DNA from: Streptomyces sp. DG1A-41
Lineage (GTDB): Bacteria; Actinomycetota; Actinomycetes; Streptomycetales; Streptomycetaceae
NCBI RefSeq assembly: GCF_037055355.1
Contig: NZ_CP146350.1
Span: forward strand, 6,409,001 to 6,473,000
Length of the DNA: 64,000 nt
Direction: 5' to 3'
Made by a program: the position numbers and the translations under genes. The stretch's first letter is position 1; each line of letters starts with the position of its first letter. Below, in pieces: positions 8,380 to 15,949 of the stretch. Under the pieces are notes generated by a model that had not been told where the DNA came from, made no database searches, and saw only the letters and a program-made list of their open reading frames with translations.

Positions 8380-9610
8380 TTGAACGGGCGACCGATATCG
8401 GGGGCGTCGGTTGGCGGCAGGCAGGGACTGCTCGCGCTGATACTGGGCGTGTTGCTGCTCGCCGTCACGGCGTGCGGCGGCGGGGGCCGGCTCCGGTTCC
8501 GGCGGGGGCGCCGGCAAGGCCAAGGACGCGGACGCCGCGCAGAGCAAGCAGTCCGAGGCCGTCGTCGACATCACCCCCAAGGACGGCGCCAAGTCCGTCG
8601 ACACCAGCGGGGCACTGAAGGTGACCGCCGCCAAGGGCAAGCTGACCGAGGTCGAGGTCAAGGACGCCAAGGGCAAGAAGGTCGACGGCGAGATATCCGG
8701 CGACGGCGCCACCTGGACGCCGTCCACCCACCTGGCCGCCGCCACCAAGTACACGGTGCACGCGGTCGCCAAGGACTCCGAGGGCCGAACGGCCGCGGAG
8801 GACGCGGGCTTCACGACCCTGACGCCGGAGAACACCTTCATCGGCACCTTCACCCCGGAGGACGGCTCCAAGGTCGGCGTGGGCATGCCGTTCTCCATCC
8901 GCTTCAGCCGGGGCATCACCAACCCGGACGACGTCGAGAAGGCCATCCGCATCAAGACGGAACCGGCCGTGGACGTCGAGGGCCACTGGTTCGGCAACGA
9001 CCGTCTCGACTTCCGCCCCGAGAAATACTGGAAGCCCGGCACCAAGGTGACCGTCGACCTCGGCCTCGACGGCGTCGAGGGCCGCCCCGGCGTCTACGGC
9101 GAGCAGGACAAGACGGTCTCCTTCACCATCGGCCGCAACCAGGTCTCGGTCGTCGACGCCAAGAAGCTCACCATGAAGGTCATGCGCGACGGCAAGGTCA
9201 TCAAGACCATCCCGGTCACCACCGGCAAGCCCGGCATGGAGACCTGGAACGGCCAGATGGTCATCAGCGAGATGCTCACGGTGACCCGCATGAACGGCGA
9301 GACGGTCGGCTACGGCGGCGAGTACGACATCAAGGACGTCCCGCACGCCGTGCGCCTCACCACCTCCGGCACCTTCCTGCACGGCAACTACTGGGCGGGC
9401 GGCGCCTTCGGCAACTACAACGCCAGCCACGGCTGCATCGGCCTGCGCGACGTGCGCGGCGGCTGGGACAAGAAGGCGCCGGCCGCGTGGTTCTTCAACC
9501 ACTCGATGGTCGGCGACGTGGTGATCGTCAAGAACTCCGAGGACCGCATCGTCGACCCGGACAACGGGCTCAACGGCTGGAACATGTCGTGGGAGAAGTG
9601 GAAGAAGTAG
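8380..9610 (+). CDS. L,D-transpeptidase lipoprotein, frameshifted after the lipobox
   Basis: A TTG at 8380, after GGGAGGGGAG, opens a frame encoding a clear lipoprotein signal (GLLALILGVLLLAVTAC). The mature protein continues in the +1 frame (GSGSGGGAGKAKDADAAQ...), so one extra base is present between 8475 and 8489, inside or beside a run of five G. Downstream everything is intact to the stop: two Ig-like domains and a YkuD domain with SHGCIGLRD. It is a close paralogue of the preceding gene. If the frameshift is real, the enzyme could only be made from an internal start without its membrane anchor. A sequencing indel in the G run is equally possible. Confidence 0.8.
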
Positions 9611-9630
9611 CTCTCCGCCGCTGACAAGAG

Positions 9631-9666
9631 GGCCCCGGTATGACGGACCGCACCGGGGCCTTCGTC
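9631..9666 (+). terminator. Rho-independent-type hairpin after the L,D-transpeptidase
   Basis: Perfect 9-bp arms GGCCCCGGT (9631-9639) and ACCGGGGCC (9652-9660), a 12-nt loop, then TTCGTCGTT. It lies 20 nt after the stop and before the next start. Confidence 0.75.
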
Positions 9667-9691
9667 GTTAGTGGGCGTTAACCTGCTGCCT

Positions 9692-10459
9692 ATGACCGTC
9701 TCTCTCGAAGTCGCCGAAGGCGTCGGCACGCTCCGTCTCGACCGCCCGCCCATGAACGCGCTGGACATCGCCACGCAGGACCGGCTGAAGGAACTCGCCG
9801 AGGAGGCCGCGCGCCGCGAGGACGTGCGGGCCGTGGTGGTCTACGGCGGCGACAAGGTGTTCGCGGCCGGCGCGGACATCAAGGAGATGCAGGCGATGGA
9901 CCACACCGCGATGGTCCTGCGCGCCCGCGCCCTCCAGGACTCGTTCACGGCGGTAACCCGGATCCCCAAGCCGGTCGTCGCGGCCGTGACCGGCTACGCG
10001 CTCGGCGGCGGCTGCGAACTCGCGCTGTGCGCGGACTACCGCATCGCCGGCGAGAACGCCAGGCTCGGCCAGCCGGAGATCCTGCTCGGCCTGATCCCCG
10101 GCGCGGGCGGCACCCAGCGCCTGGCCCGCCTGGTCGGCCCCTCCAGGGCCAAGGACCTGATCTTCACAGGCCGGATGGTGAAGGCCGACGAGGCGAAGGA
10201 GATCGGCCTGGTCGACCGGGTCGTACCCGCCGACGAGGTGTACGCGCAGGCGCACGCCTGGGCCGCGAAGCTGGCGCAGGGCCCGGCTCTCGCGCTGCGC
10301 GCCGCGAAGGAGTCGATCGACACGGGCCTGGAGACGGACATCGACACGGGCCTGGCGATCGAACGGAACTGGTTCGCGGGCCTGTTCGCCACCGAGGACC
10401 GCGAGCGCGGCATGCGCAGCTTCGTGGAGGAGGGCCCGGGCAAGGCCAAGTTCCTCTGA
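9692..10459 (+). CDS. Enoyl-CoA hydratase/isomerase (crotonase family)
   Basis: A 255-residue soluble crotonase-fold enzyme, likely hydrating trans-2-enoyl-CoA in beta-oxidation or a related acyl-CoA pathway. The oxyanion-hole segment (AAGADIKEM) and both catalytic glutamates are present, in GYALGGGCELAL and in GQPEILLGLIPGAGGTQRL, matching classical enoyl-CoA hydratases rather than inactive homologues. ATG at 9692 is chosen because the crotonase fold begins immediately (MTVSLEVAEGVGTLRLDRPP); a GTG at 9671 is also possible. It is probably monocistronic, lying between two non-coding stretches. The exact substrate is not predictable. Confidence 0.93.
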   Translation: MTVSLEVAEGVGTLRLDRPPMNALDIATQDRLKELAEEAARREDVRAVVVYGGDKVFAAGADIKEMQAMDHTAMVLRARALQDSFTAVTRIPKPVVAAVTGYALGGGCELALCADYRIAGENARLGQPEILLGLIPGAGGTQRLARLVGPSRAKDLIFTGRMVKADEAKEIGLVDRVVPADEVYAQAHAWAAKLAQGPALALRAAKESIDTGLETDIDTGLAIERNWFAGLFATEDRERGMRSFVEEGPGKAKFL

Positions 10460-10519
10460 ATCTTCCTCCTGGCACTTGCAATTGACGTGGTGTCTGATCC
10501 GGGTCCCTCGATGGGGCGG

Positions 10520-10584
10520 TTCACGGCAGTCTTGAGGCGGCCTTGGGCGTTGCCCGGTCGAGGGGCTGCGTCGATTGCCGTGAA
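10520..10584. repeat. Inverted repeat in the gap after the enoyl-CoA hydratase gene
   Basis: Perfect 9-bp arms TTCACGGCA (10520-10528) and TGCCGTGAA (10576-10584) enclose 47 nt that contain a smaller GGGCGTTGCCC hairpin. There is no U-run. It could be a structured leader for the next gene or a weak terminator; the function is unknown. Confidence 0.4.
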
Positions 10585-10635
10585 ACGGGTCGTTGTCGCA
10601 GGTCAGACGGGTTGTGTGCGATTTTTGGATGCCTT

Positions 10636-10647
10636 TGGCATATGCCA
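10636..10647. promoter_or_regulatory. Perfect 12-bp palindrome TGGCATATGCCA
   Basis: A self-complementary 12-mer about 75 nt upstream of the ATPase gene, next to a T-rich stretch (ATTTTTGG) that is rare in this DNA. Position and symmetry suggest the operator of a dimeric regulator; no regulator can be assigned. Confidence 0.4.
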
Positions 10648-10722
10648 CGGGTCCGCCGGTGTGCACCCCGCTCCCGGGGGCGCATTCGCCGGGAACGGCC
10701 CCCAAGGGTGCTCCGGGCGGCC

Positions 10723-11238
10723 ATGATGGGGGGCATGGCGGGGCTGGAGGGTATGGAACAGCCGCGGGGACACGCACCTGTGGCCGCGGCGCGCTGGTCG
10801 CCGACCGTCGAGGACGAACGCGCGCTGAAGGCGATGGAGTTGTACGGCAACCCGACGGAGGCAGAGGTCCTGCTGCCGTCCCGCCCCGAGTCCGCGGCCA
10901 CCGCCAGACGGCTGGCCCAGGTCGTCGTCCTGCGCCACTGGGGGCTCACCCCCAAGACCACCGAGGACGCGGTCCTGCTCGTCTCCGAACTGGTGGGCAA
11001 CGCCGTACGCCACACCGGCGCCCGGGTCTTCGGGCTGCGTCTGCACCGGCGCCGCGGGTGTATCCGCGTGGAGGTCCGTGACCCGTCGCGGGGGCTGCCC
11101 TGTCTGATGCCCGTCCAGGAGATGGACGTCAGCGGCCGGGGCCTGTTCCTCGTCGACAAGCTGGCCGACCGCTGGGGGGTCGATCTGCTGCCCCGCGGGA
11201 AGACCACGTGGTTCGAGATGCGGGTCGCCGGCCGCTGA
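10723..11238 (+). CDS. Histidine-kinase-like ATPase (anti-sigma/SpoIIAB-type)
   Basis: About 171 residues. The C-terminal ~110 form a GHKL ATPase domain: N-box ELVGNAVRHTG (metal/ATP-binding Asn) and G1-type box DVSGRGLFLVDKLADRWGV. There is no sensor, membrane or dimerisation domain. Such stand-alone domains are abundant in Streptomyces and often act as anti-sigma kinases or as partners of anti-anti-sigma factors, though none is encoded next door. Several starts compete (ATG at 10723, 10735, 10753); the first is used here and no ribosome site settles it. Confidence 0.8.
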   Translation: MMGGMAGLEGMEQPRGHAPVAAARWSPTVEDERALKAMELYGNPTEAEVLLPSRPESAATARRLAQVVVLRHWGLTPKTTEDAVLLVSELVGNAVRHTGARVFGLRLHRRRGCIRVEVRDPSRGLPCLMPVQEMDVSGRGLFLVDKLADRWGVDLLPRGKTTWFEMRVAGR

Positions 11239-11348
11239 CGACCGCCTCCGCGGCCGGGCTCGACGAGGGGCGTGACCTGCGTCAGCGCGCCTGGCCGCCG
11301 ATCGGGCGAATCACTGGTTTCCCCGCGAAGCGGACCTTAAATGGTGCG

Positions 11349-12527
11349 ATGCACCGCCACCTTGTCAAAAGCGCCCTCGTCACGGGCGCCGCCCTCGCCC
11401 TCCTCGCCGCCTGCGGCACCGAGGGCGGGGAACGGACCTCCGAGGCACACGGCACCAAGGCCGCCGTGCCCGCGCCGCGCGAGAAGAAGCCCGTCCAGGG
11501 GCTGCCCGGGATGCCGCCCGTCCTCGACCCCGAGGACGTGTACGCGGCCGACCGCCCGAACAAACTGTCGCCCGTGGTCAAGGGATTCCCGTCCCGGGTC
11601 TACGTCCCCAACACCGAGTCCGACACCGTCTCCGTCATCGACCCGAAGACGTACGAGACCATCGAGACGATTCCCGTGGGCCGGCAGCCCCAGCACGTCG
11701 TCCCCTCCTGGGACCTGAAGACGCTCTGGGTCAACAACAACCGCGGCCACACCCTCACCCCGATCGACCCGAAGACCGGCAAGGCGGGCAAGGAGGTCGA
11801 GGTCCACGACCCGTACAACCTCTACTTCACGCCGCACGGCAAGTACGCCATCGTCATGGCCTCCCTCGACCGCGAACTGGTCTTCCGCGACCCGCACACC
11901 ATGGAGCGCAAGAAGACGGTCCCGGTCTCCTGCTACGGCGTCAACCACGCCGACTTCTCCCTCGACGGCCGCTACTTCATCGTCTCCTGCGAGTTCAGCG
12001 GCGAACTGCTCAAGGTCGACACCGAGAAGATGAAGGTCGTCGGGCAGCAGCGGCTGCCGTTCGAGGGCGCCATGCCGCAGGACGTGAAGGTTTCGCCCGA
12101 CGGCAAGAAGTTCTACATCGCCGACATGATGGCCCACGGCATGTGGGTCCTGGACGGCGACAAGTTCACCGAGCCCACCCTGCTGCCCACCGGCAAGGGC
12201 TGCCACGGCCTGTATGTCAGCCGCGACTCCCGCGAGATGTACGTGTCCAACCGTGGCGAGGGCACGATCTCCGTCTTCGACTTCACGCAGGACAAGCTGA
12301 CCAAGAAGTGGCAGCTGCCCGACGGCGGCAGCCCCGACATGGGCGGTGTCTCCGCCGACGGCAAGGTGCTGTGGCTCTCCGGCCGCTACGACGCCGAGGT
12401 GTACGCCATCGACACCCGCACCGGCATCCAACTGGCCCGCATCCCCGTCGGCAGCGGCCCGCACGGCCTCGCGGTCTACCCGCAGCCCGGCCGCTACTCG
12501 CTCGGCCACACGGGCATCTTCCGGTGA
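11349..12527 (+). CDS. Lipoprotein with YVTN/seven-bladed beta-propeller repeats
   Basis: A 392-residue exported lipoprotein. The signal ends in a good lipobox (LALLAAC, Cys near residue 21), followed by a charged/Pro linker and a beta-propeller built from repeats such as VYVPNTESDTVSVIDPKTY, TLWVNNNRG and MYVSNRGEGTISVFD. These match the YVTN/surface-layer and YncE type. YncE-like proteins bind DNA or ligands at the envelope; no catalytic residues are expected. The ATG at 11349 is supported by the signal sequence, but the ribosome site is weak. Confidence 0.85.
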   Translation: MHRHLVKSALVTGAALALLAACGTEGGERTSEAHGTKAAVPAPREKKPVQGLPGMPPVLDPEDVYAADRPNKLSPVVKGFPSRVYVPNTESDTVSVIDPKTYETIETIPVGRQPQHVVPSWDLKTLWVNNNRGHTLTPIDPKTGKAGKEVEVHDPYNLYFTPHGKYAIVMASLDRELVFRDPHTMERKKTVPVSCYGVNHADFSLDGRYFIVSCEFSGELLKVDTEKMKVVGQQRLPFEGAMPQDVKVSPDGKKFYIADMMAHGMWVLDGDKFTEPTLLPTGKGCHGLYVSRDSREMYVSNRGEGTISVFDFTQDKLTKKWQLPDGGSPDMGGVSADGKVLWLSGRYDAEVYAIDTRTGIQLARIPVGSGPHGLAVYPQPGRYSLGHTGIFR

Positions 12528-12620
12528 GCGCCATCCGCCGTCCACCGAGGGGCAGTTGACACGCCCCTGATCGAGTGAGGGTCCCCGGTCCGGCGCCGCG
12601 GACCCGCGATCGTGCCCCCC

Positions 12621-13256
12621 ATGCTCACAGCCAGTCTGCGGCGGCGCACCGCTGCCGCCGCCCTCTCCCTCGCGGCCGTCCTCACGACCACGGCCGCCAC
12701 GCCCGGCCACGCCCCCATGGCTCCCGCGGCGTCCGCGGCGACGCCCGCCAAGGCCGCCGCCCCCGGACCGGCCGCCTGTCCCGTCCAGTTCGACGACAAG
12801 ATCAAGGCCGCCGCCGACCGCCGGGTCCAGGTCGACCGCATCACCCCCGACCCGTCCTGGCGCACCAGCTGCGGCACCCTCTACCGCGCCGACGGCCGCG
12901 GCCCCTCCGTGATCTTCGAGGAGGGCTTCCGCCCCCGGGACGTCGTCGACGGCCAGTACGACCTGGAGAAGTACGTCCTGGTCAACCAGCCGTCCCCGTA
13001 TGTGTCGACCACGTACGACCACGACCTGTTCAAGAACTGGAAGTCCGCCTTCAACTACTACGTCGACGCTCCCGGCGGCGTCGACGTCAACAAGACCATC
13101 GGCGACACCCACAAGTGGGCCGACCAGCAGGAGGTCGCCTTCCCCGGCGGCATCGCCCGCGAGTACATCGTCGGCGTCTGCCCGGTCGACAGGCAGACCA
13201 AAACCGAGATCATGAGCGAGTGCGAGAGCAACCCGCACTACGAGCCCTGGCACTGA
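12621..13256 (+). CDS. Secreted pierisin/Scabin-type ADP-ribosyltransferase (ScARP homologue)
   Basis: A 211-residue protein with an N-terminal secretion signal (positive head, Ala/Leu core, AxA-like site near residue 31), an Ala/Pro linker and a compact ADP-ribosyltransferase domain. The R-S-E class residues are visible: Arg89 in LYRADGRGP, the STT motif at 129-131 (YVSTTYD) and the ARTT-loop Gln169-x-Glu171 (DQQEVAFPGG), where Gln-x-Glu marks the guanine-modifying group. Four Cys could form disulfides outside the cell. From memory the S. coelicolor orthologue (SCO5461, ScARP) transfers ADP-ribose to guanine bases and nucleosides. No immunity gene or type VII signal is apparent nearby. GTG at 12612 is an alternative start. 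Confidence 0.92.
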   Translation: MLTASLRRRTAAAALSLAAVLTTTAATPGHAPMAPAASAATPAKAAAPGPAACPVQFDDKIKAAADRRVQVDRITPDPSWRTSCGTLYRADGRGPSVIFEEGFRPRDVVDGQYDLEKYVLVNQPSPYVSTTYDHDLFKNWKSAFNYYVDAPGGVDVNKTIGDTHKWADQQEVAFPGGIAREYIVGVCPVDRQTKTEIMSECESNPHYEPWH

Positions 13257-13881
13257 GCAGCACCTCCGAGCCCACGGGCCGGTCGCCGGCCGCCTGGAAC
13301 GCCCGCAGGCTGCGGGCGTTCCCCGCTGACACCTGAGCCCACACCGGCGCACCTCCGGCCAGGTGCCGCGCCGCCGCCACCAGCCGCCGCCCCAGCCCCC
13401 GGTGCCGTGCCCCCTCGGCCACCTCGACCGCGACCTCCCACCGCCCGGCCACGCCACGGCCCAGCACGAGCACCCCGCCGTCCGCCGCCCACACCCGCAC
13501 CTCGTCACGCCGCCGGCGTGCGGAGACCACCCGCGGATGGCCGGGATCGTCGATCTCCGCCAGCCCGACCGGCGGCTCCCCGGACAGCGCGGCACCGGTC
13601 AGCAGCACGTCGATGGTGTCGGACTCACGTCCCGTCCGGTCCATGAGGGCCGTCAGGAAGCGGGCGTTCATCGTGGCCGCGAGCCTGTCGCAGTCGGTGC
13701 GGCCCAGCGTCCGTCGCACCCACTCGGGATCCTCGTCGGTGAAGACGACCGAGTGAGCCGTGAAGGCCAGGACCCCCGCGTCCCGGGGCGAGGACTGCGG
13801 CACGATCGTCGTACCGCCGTCCGCCGGCGGGAAGACGCCCCGGGCCGCCGCGTCGAGAATGTCCCGCAGAGTTGCCGCCAC
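13210..13881 (-). CDS. GNAT-family N-acetyltransferase
   Basis: A 223-residue protein. The GTG at 13881 is chosen because AAGGAG lies 7 nt upstream; longer frames would run through the divergent MerR gene. The C-terminal half has the acetyl-CoA binding motif A (VEVAEGARHRGLGRRLVAAA) and the following SAGNARSLRAFQAAGDRPVG typical of GNAT enzymes. The substrate is unknown. It converges on the ADP-ribosyltransferase gene and the two coding ends overlap by 47 nt, so antisense transcription across the toxin 3' end is likely. Confidence 0.8.
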   Translation of the reverse strand: MAATLRDILDAAARGVFPPADGGTTIVPQSSPRDAGVLAFTAHSVVFTDEDPEWVRRTLGRTDCDRLAATMNARFLTALMDRTGRESDTIDVLLTGAALSGEPPVGLAEIDDPGHPRVVSARRRRDEVRVWAADGGVLVLGRGVAGRWEVAVEVAEGARHRGLGRRLVAAARHLAGGAPVWAQVSAGNARSLRAFQAAGDRPVGSEVLLSARARSAGCSRTRS

Positions 13882-13894
13882 CCGCGCGCTCCTT

Positions 13895-13924
13895 GAGTCT
13901 CCACCCACTGGAAGGCCCAGACTC
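13895..13924. promoter_or_regulatory. MerR-type operator/promoter between divergent genes
   Basis: An interrupted palindrome GAGTCT (13895-13900)...AGACTC (13919-13924) with an inner CTCCA...TGGA, preceded by CTTGAGTCTCC, which fits a -35 embedded in the repeat. This layout, an operator inside an over-long promoter spacer, is the hallmark of MerR autoregulation. It sits directly upstream of the broken MerR gene. Confidence 0.6.
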
Positions 13925-13930
13925 CCAGAC

Positions 13931-14839
13931 ATGATCGACGACGGCACCGGACTGCTCACCATCGGCGAACTGGCCCGGTCACGGGGCTGACCGTGCGCAC
14001 CGTCCGGTACTGGTCCGACGAGGGCGCGCTGCCCCCGGTGGCCCGGTCCGCGGGCGGTTACCGGCTGTACGACGCCGCGTCCGTGGCGCGGCTGGAGCTG
14101 ATCCGGACCCTGCGCGAACTCGGCCTCGGGCTGGCGGACGTCCGCCGGGTGCTGGCCGGTGAGACGACGGTCGCGCAGGTCGCGGCCGCGCACGTGGCCG
14201 CGCTGGACGCGCGGATCCGGTCGCTCAAGGTGACCCGTGCGGTGCTGTCAGTGGCGAGACGTGGTCGGCGCGGAGGAGACGACACTCATGAACAGACTGG
14301 CACGGCTGTCGGCAGCGGAACGGCGGCGCATCGTGGAGGAGTTCGTGGACGAGGTGTGCCACGGGCTGGACACGGCGGACCCGGTGATCCGGGAGCGCAT
14401 GCGGAACACCGCCGCCGACCTGCCCGAGGAACCGACGCCCGAGCAGGTGGACGCCTGGCTGGAGCTGGCCGAGATGCTCCAGGACCCGGACTTCAGGGCC
14501 GAGATGCGCAAGGCCGCCGAGTTCAACGCGGCCGACCACGGTCATGACACGCCCGCAGGGGCGTCCCTGTCGTTCTCCCGGCGGCTCGTACAACTGGGAG
14601 CCCGGGCCCGCGAGCGCGGCATCGCCCCCGAGTCGCCGGAGGCCGCTCAGGTGCTGCGCGAGCTGCTGGGCGATGCCGACCCCGCCACCGTGCTGGAGCG
14701 GCTGCGGTCGCACGCCACCAACGGGGTCGCCCGCCACCGCGAGTTGCTCGCCGTCGTGAAGGGAACCGGGCCCGAGGCGGCGTACCGCGAGGAGTTCGCC
14801 TGGGTGGTCGCCGCACTGGAGGCGCGTACGGGCAGTTAA
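13931..14839 (+). pseudogene. MerR-family regulator with two frameshifts
   Basis: The ATG at 13931 starts MIDDGTGLLTIGELARS, then a stop; one base later the frame continues TGLTVRTVRYWSDEGALPPV, the rest of a MerR winged helix-turn-helix. One base is missing near 13983. A second shift near 14255-14270 moves the frame to VGAEETTLMNRLARLSAAER and a ~185-residue C-terminal effector/dimerisation region that runs to the stop. All parts of a typical ~300-residue Streptomyces MerR regulator are present, but no single frame encodes it. Either the gene is dead or the assembly has two indels. Its operator upstream is intact. Confidence 0.8.
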
Positions 14840-14887
14840 TCTGACCTTCGTCAGTACGACGCAGAACACGAGAGTAGGGGCGGATCG

Positions 14888-15100
14888 GTGGCGGACATCG
14901 AGGAAGCACGCAAGCAGTTCGAGCGGATCGATACGGACGGCGACGGATTCATCACCGCTGCCGAGTTCAAGTCCGCCCTGGCCCGGTCCGGCGACTGGAA
15001 CGTCACCGAGTCGGTCGCCGAGGTCGTCATCAAAACCCGCGACCTCGACGGCGACAAGAAGCTGAGCTTCGACGAGTTCTGGAGCTACCTGAACAAGTGA
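14888..15100 (+). CDS. Small EF-hand calcium-binding protein
   Basis: A 70-residue protein with two EF-hand loops: DTDGDGFITAAEF (residues ~15-27) and DLDGDKKLSFDEF (~52-64). Both have Asp/Asn at positions 1, 3 and 5, and Glu at 12. The first loop is canonical; the second has Lys at position 6 in place of Gly. There is no signal peptide or membrane segment, so it is a cytosolic calmodulin-like protein. GTG start behind AGGGG. Streptomyces encode several such proteins, linked to calcium buffering and aerial growth. A strong terminator follows. Confidence 0.92.
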   Translation: MADIEEARKQFERIDTDGDGFITAAEFKSALARSGDWNVTESVAEVVIKTRDLDGDKKLSFDEFWSYLNK

Positions 15101-15120
15101 CGCCGGCGCTGTGGGGTGTG

Positions 15121-15154
15121 GGGGCCCGGTCCGTCCGCGGACGGACCGGGCCCC
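15121..15154. terminator. Bidirectional terminator between convergent genes
   Basis: Perfect 16-bp stem: GGGGCCCGGTCCGTCC (15121-15136) and GGACGGACCGGGCCCC (15139-15154) around a GC loop. It lies 20 nt after the EF-hand gene and 4 nt from the stop of the convergent ABC ATPase gene. Confidence 0.9.
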
Positions 15155-15157
15155 TCG

Positions 15158-15949
15158 TCATGCCCGGCGTGCCGTGCGTACGCTCCAGCGACCGTCGTGC
15201 CGCTCCAGCGTCAACGGCAGGTCGAAGCACTTGCCCAGCCCGTCGGCGGTCAGCACCCCGGCCACCGGACCGCCCGCGAGCGCACGCCCCTCGCGCAGCA
15301 GCAGGGCGTGCGTGGTGTGGGCCGGCAGCTCCTCCATGTGGTGGGTGACCAGGACCGTCGCCAGATGCGGATGCTGCCGGCGCAGTTCCCCGAGCGCCCC
15401 GATCAGCTGCTCCCGGCCTGGCAGGTCCAGGCCGGTGGCGGGCTCGTCCAGGAGCAGCAGCCGGGGCTCGGGCATGAGGGCCCGCGCGATGAGGGTCCGG
15501 CCCCGCTGCCCCTGGGAGAGCGTGGGCCAGCGCGCCTCACGGTGCTCGGCCAGTCCCAGCGTCCGGATCAGCCGCTCCGCCCGCTCCCGCTGCTCCGGCG
15601 CCGGACGCCACCGGGGCAGCGGCTCCACCGAGTTGGTCAGGCCGGTCAGGACGACGTCCCGTACCCGCAGCGGCGAGGTGAGCGGATGCCGCGGGTCGAC
15701 ATGCCCGACGTGCGCACGCAGCTCCCGCACGTCGACCCGGCCCAGCCGGTGGCCCAGCACCTCCACGCGGCCCCTTGTCGGGTGGACGAGCGCGCCGAGC
15801 AGGCCGAGCAGGGTCGACTTGCCCGCGCCGTTCGCGCCGAGCAACGCCCAGTGCTCACCGGCCCGGACGGTCAGTGACACCTCCGCCAGGATCGGCCGGC
15901 CGTCGCGTACGACGTGGACGTCCTCGGCCCGCAGGACGACTTGCGTCAC
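15158..15949 (-). CDS. Stand-alone ABC transporter ATPase, coupled to leuA
   Basis: A 263-residue single ATPase domain: Walker A GANGAGKS, signature LSQGQRGR, Walker [13 protein letters not shown] and switch His (LVTHHMEE). No permease or binding protein is adjacent. Its GTG overlaps the leuA stop (GTGA), so it is translated with leuA and probably controlled by the same attenuator. The sequence resembles ModF/YtrB-like ATPases, but the substrate cannot be read; a leucine-linked role is inference from position only. The C-terminal ~45 residues after the ATPase core are unassigned. Confidence 0.85.
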   Translation of the reverse strand: MTQVVLRAEDVHVVRDGRPILAEVSLTVRAGEHWALLGANGAGKSTLLGLLGALVHPTRGRVEVLGHRLGRVDVRELRAHVGHVDPRHPLTSPLRVRDVVLTGLTNSVEPLPRWRPAPEQRERAERLIRTLGLAEHREARWPTLSQGQRGRTLIARALMPEPRLLLLDEPATGLDLPGREQLIGALGELRRQHPHLATVLVTHHMEELPAHTTHALLLREGRALAGGPVAGVLTADGLGKCFDLPLTLERHDGRWSVRTARRA

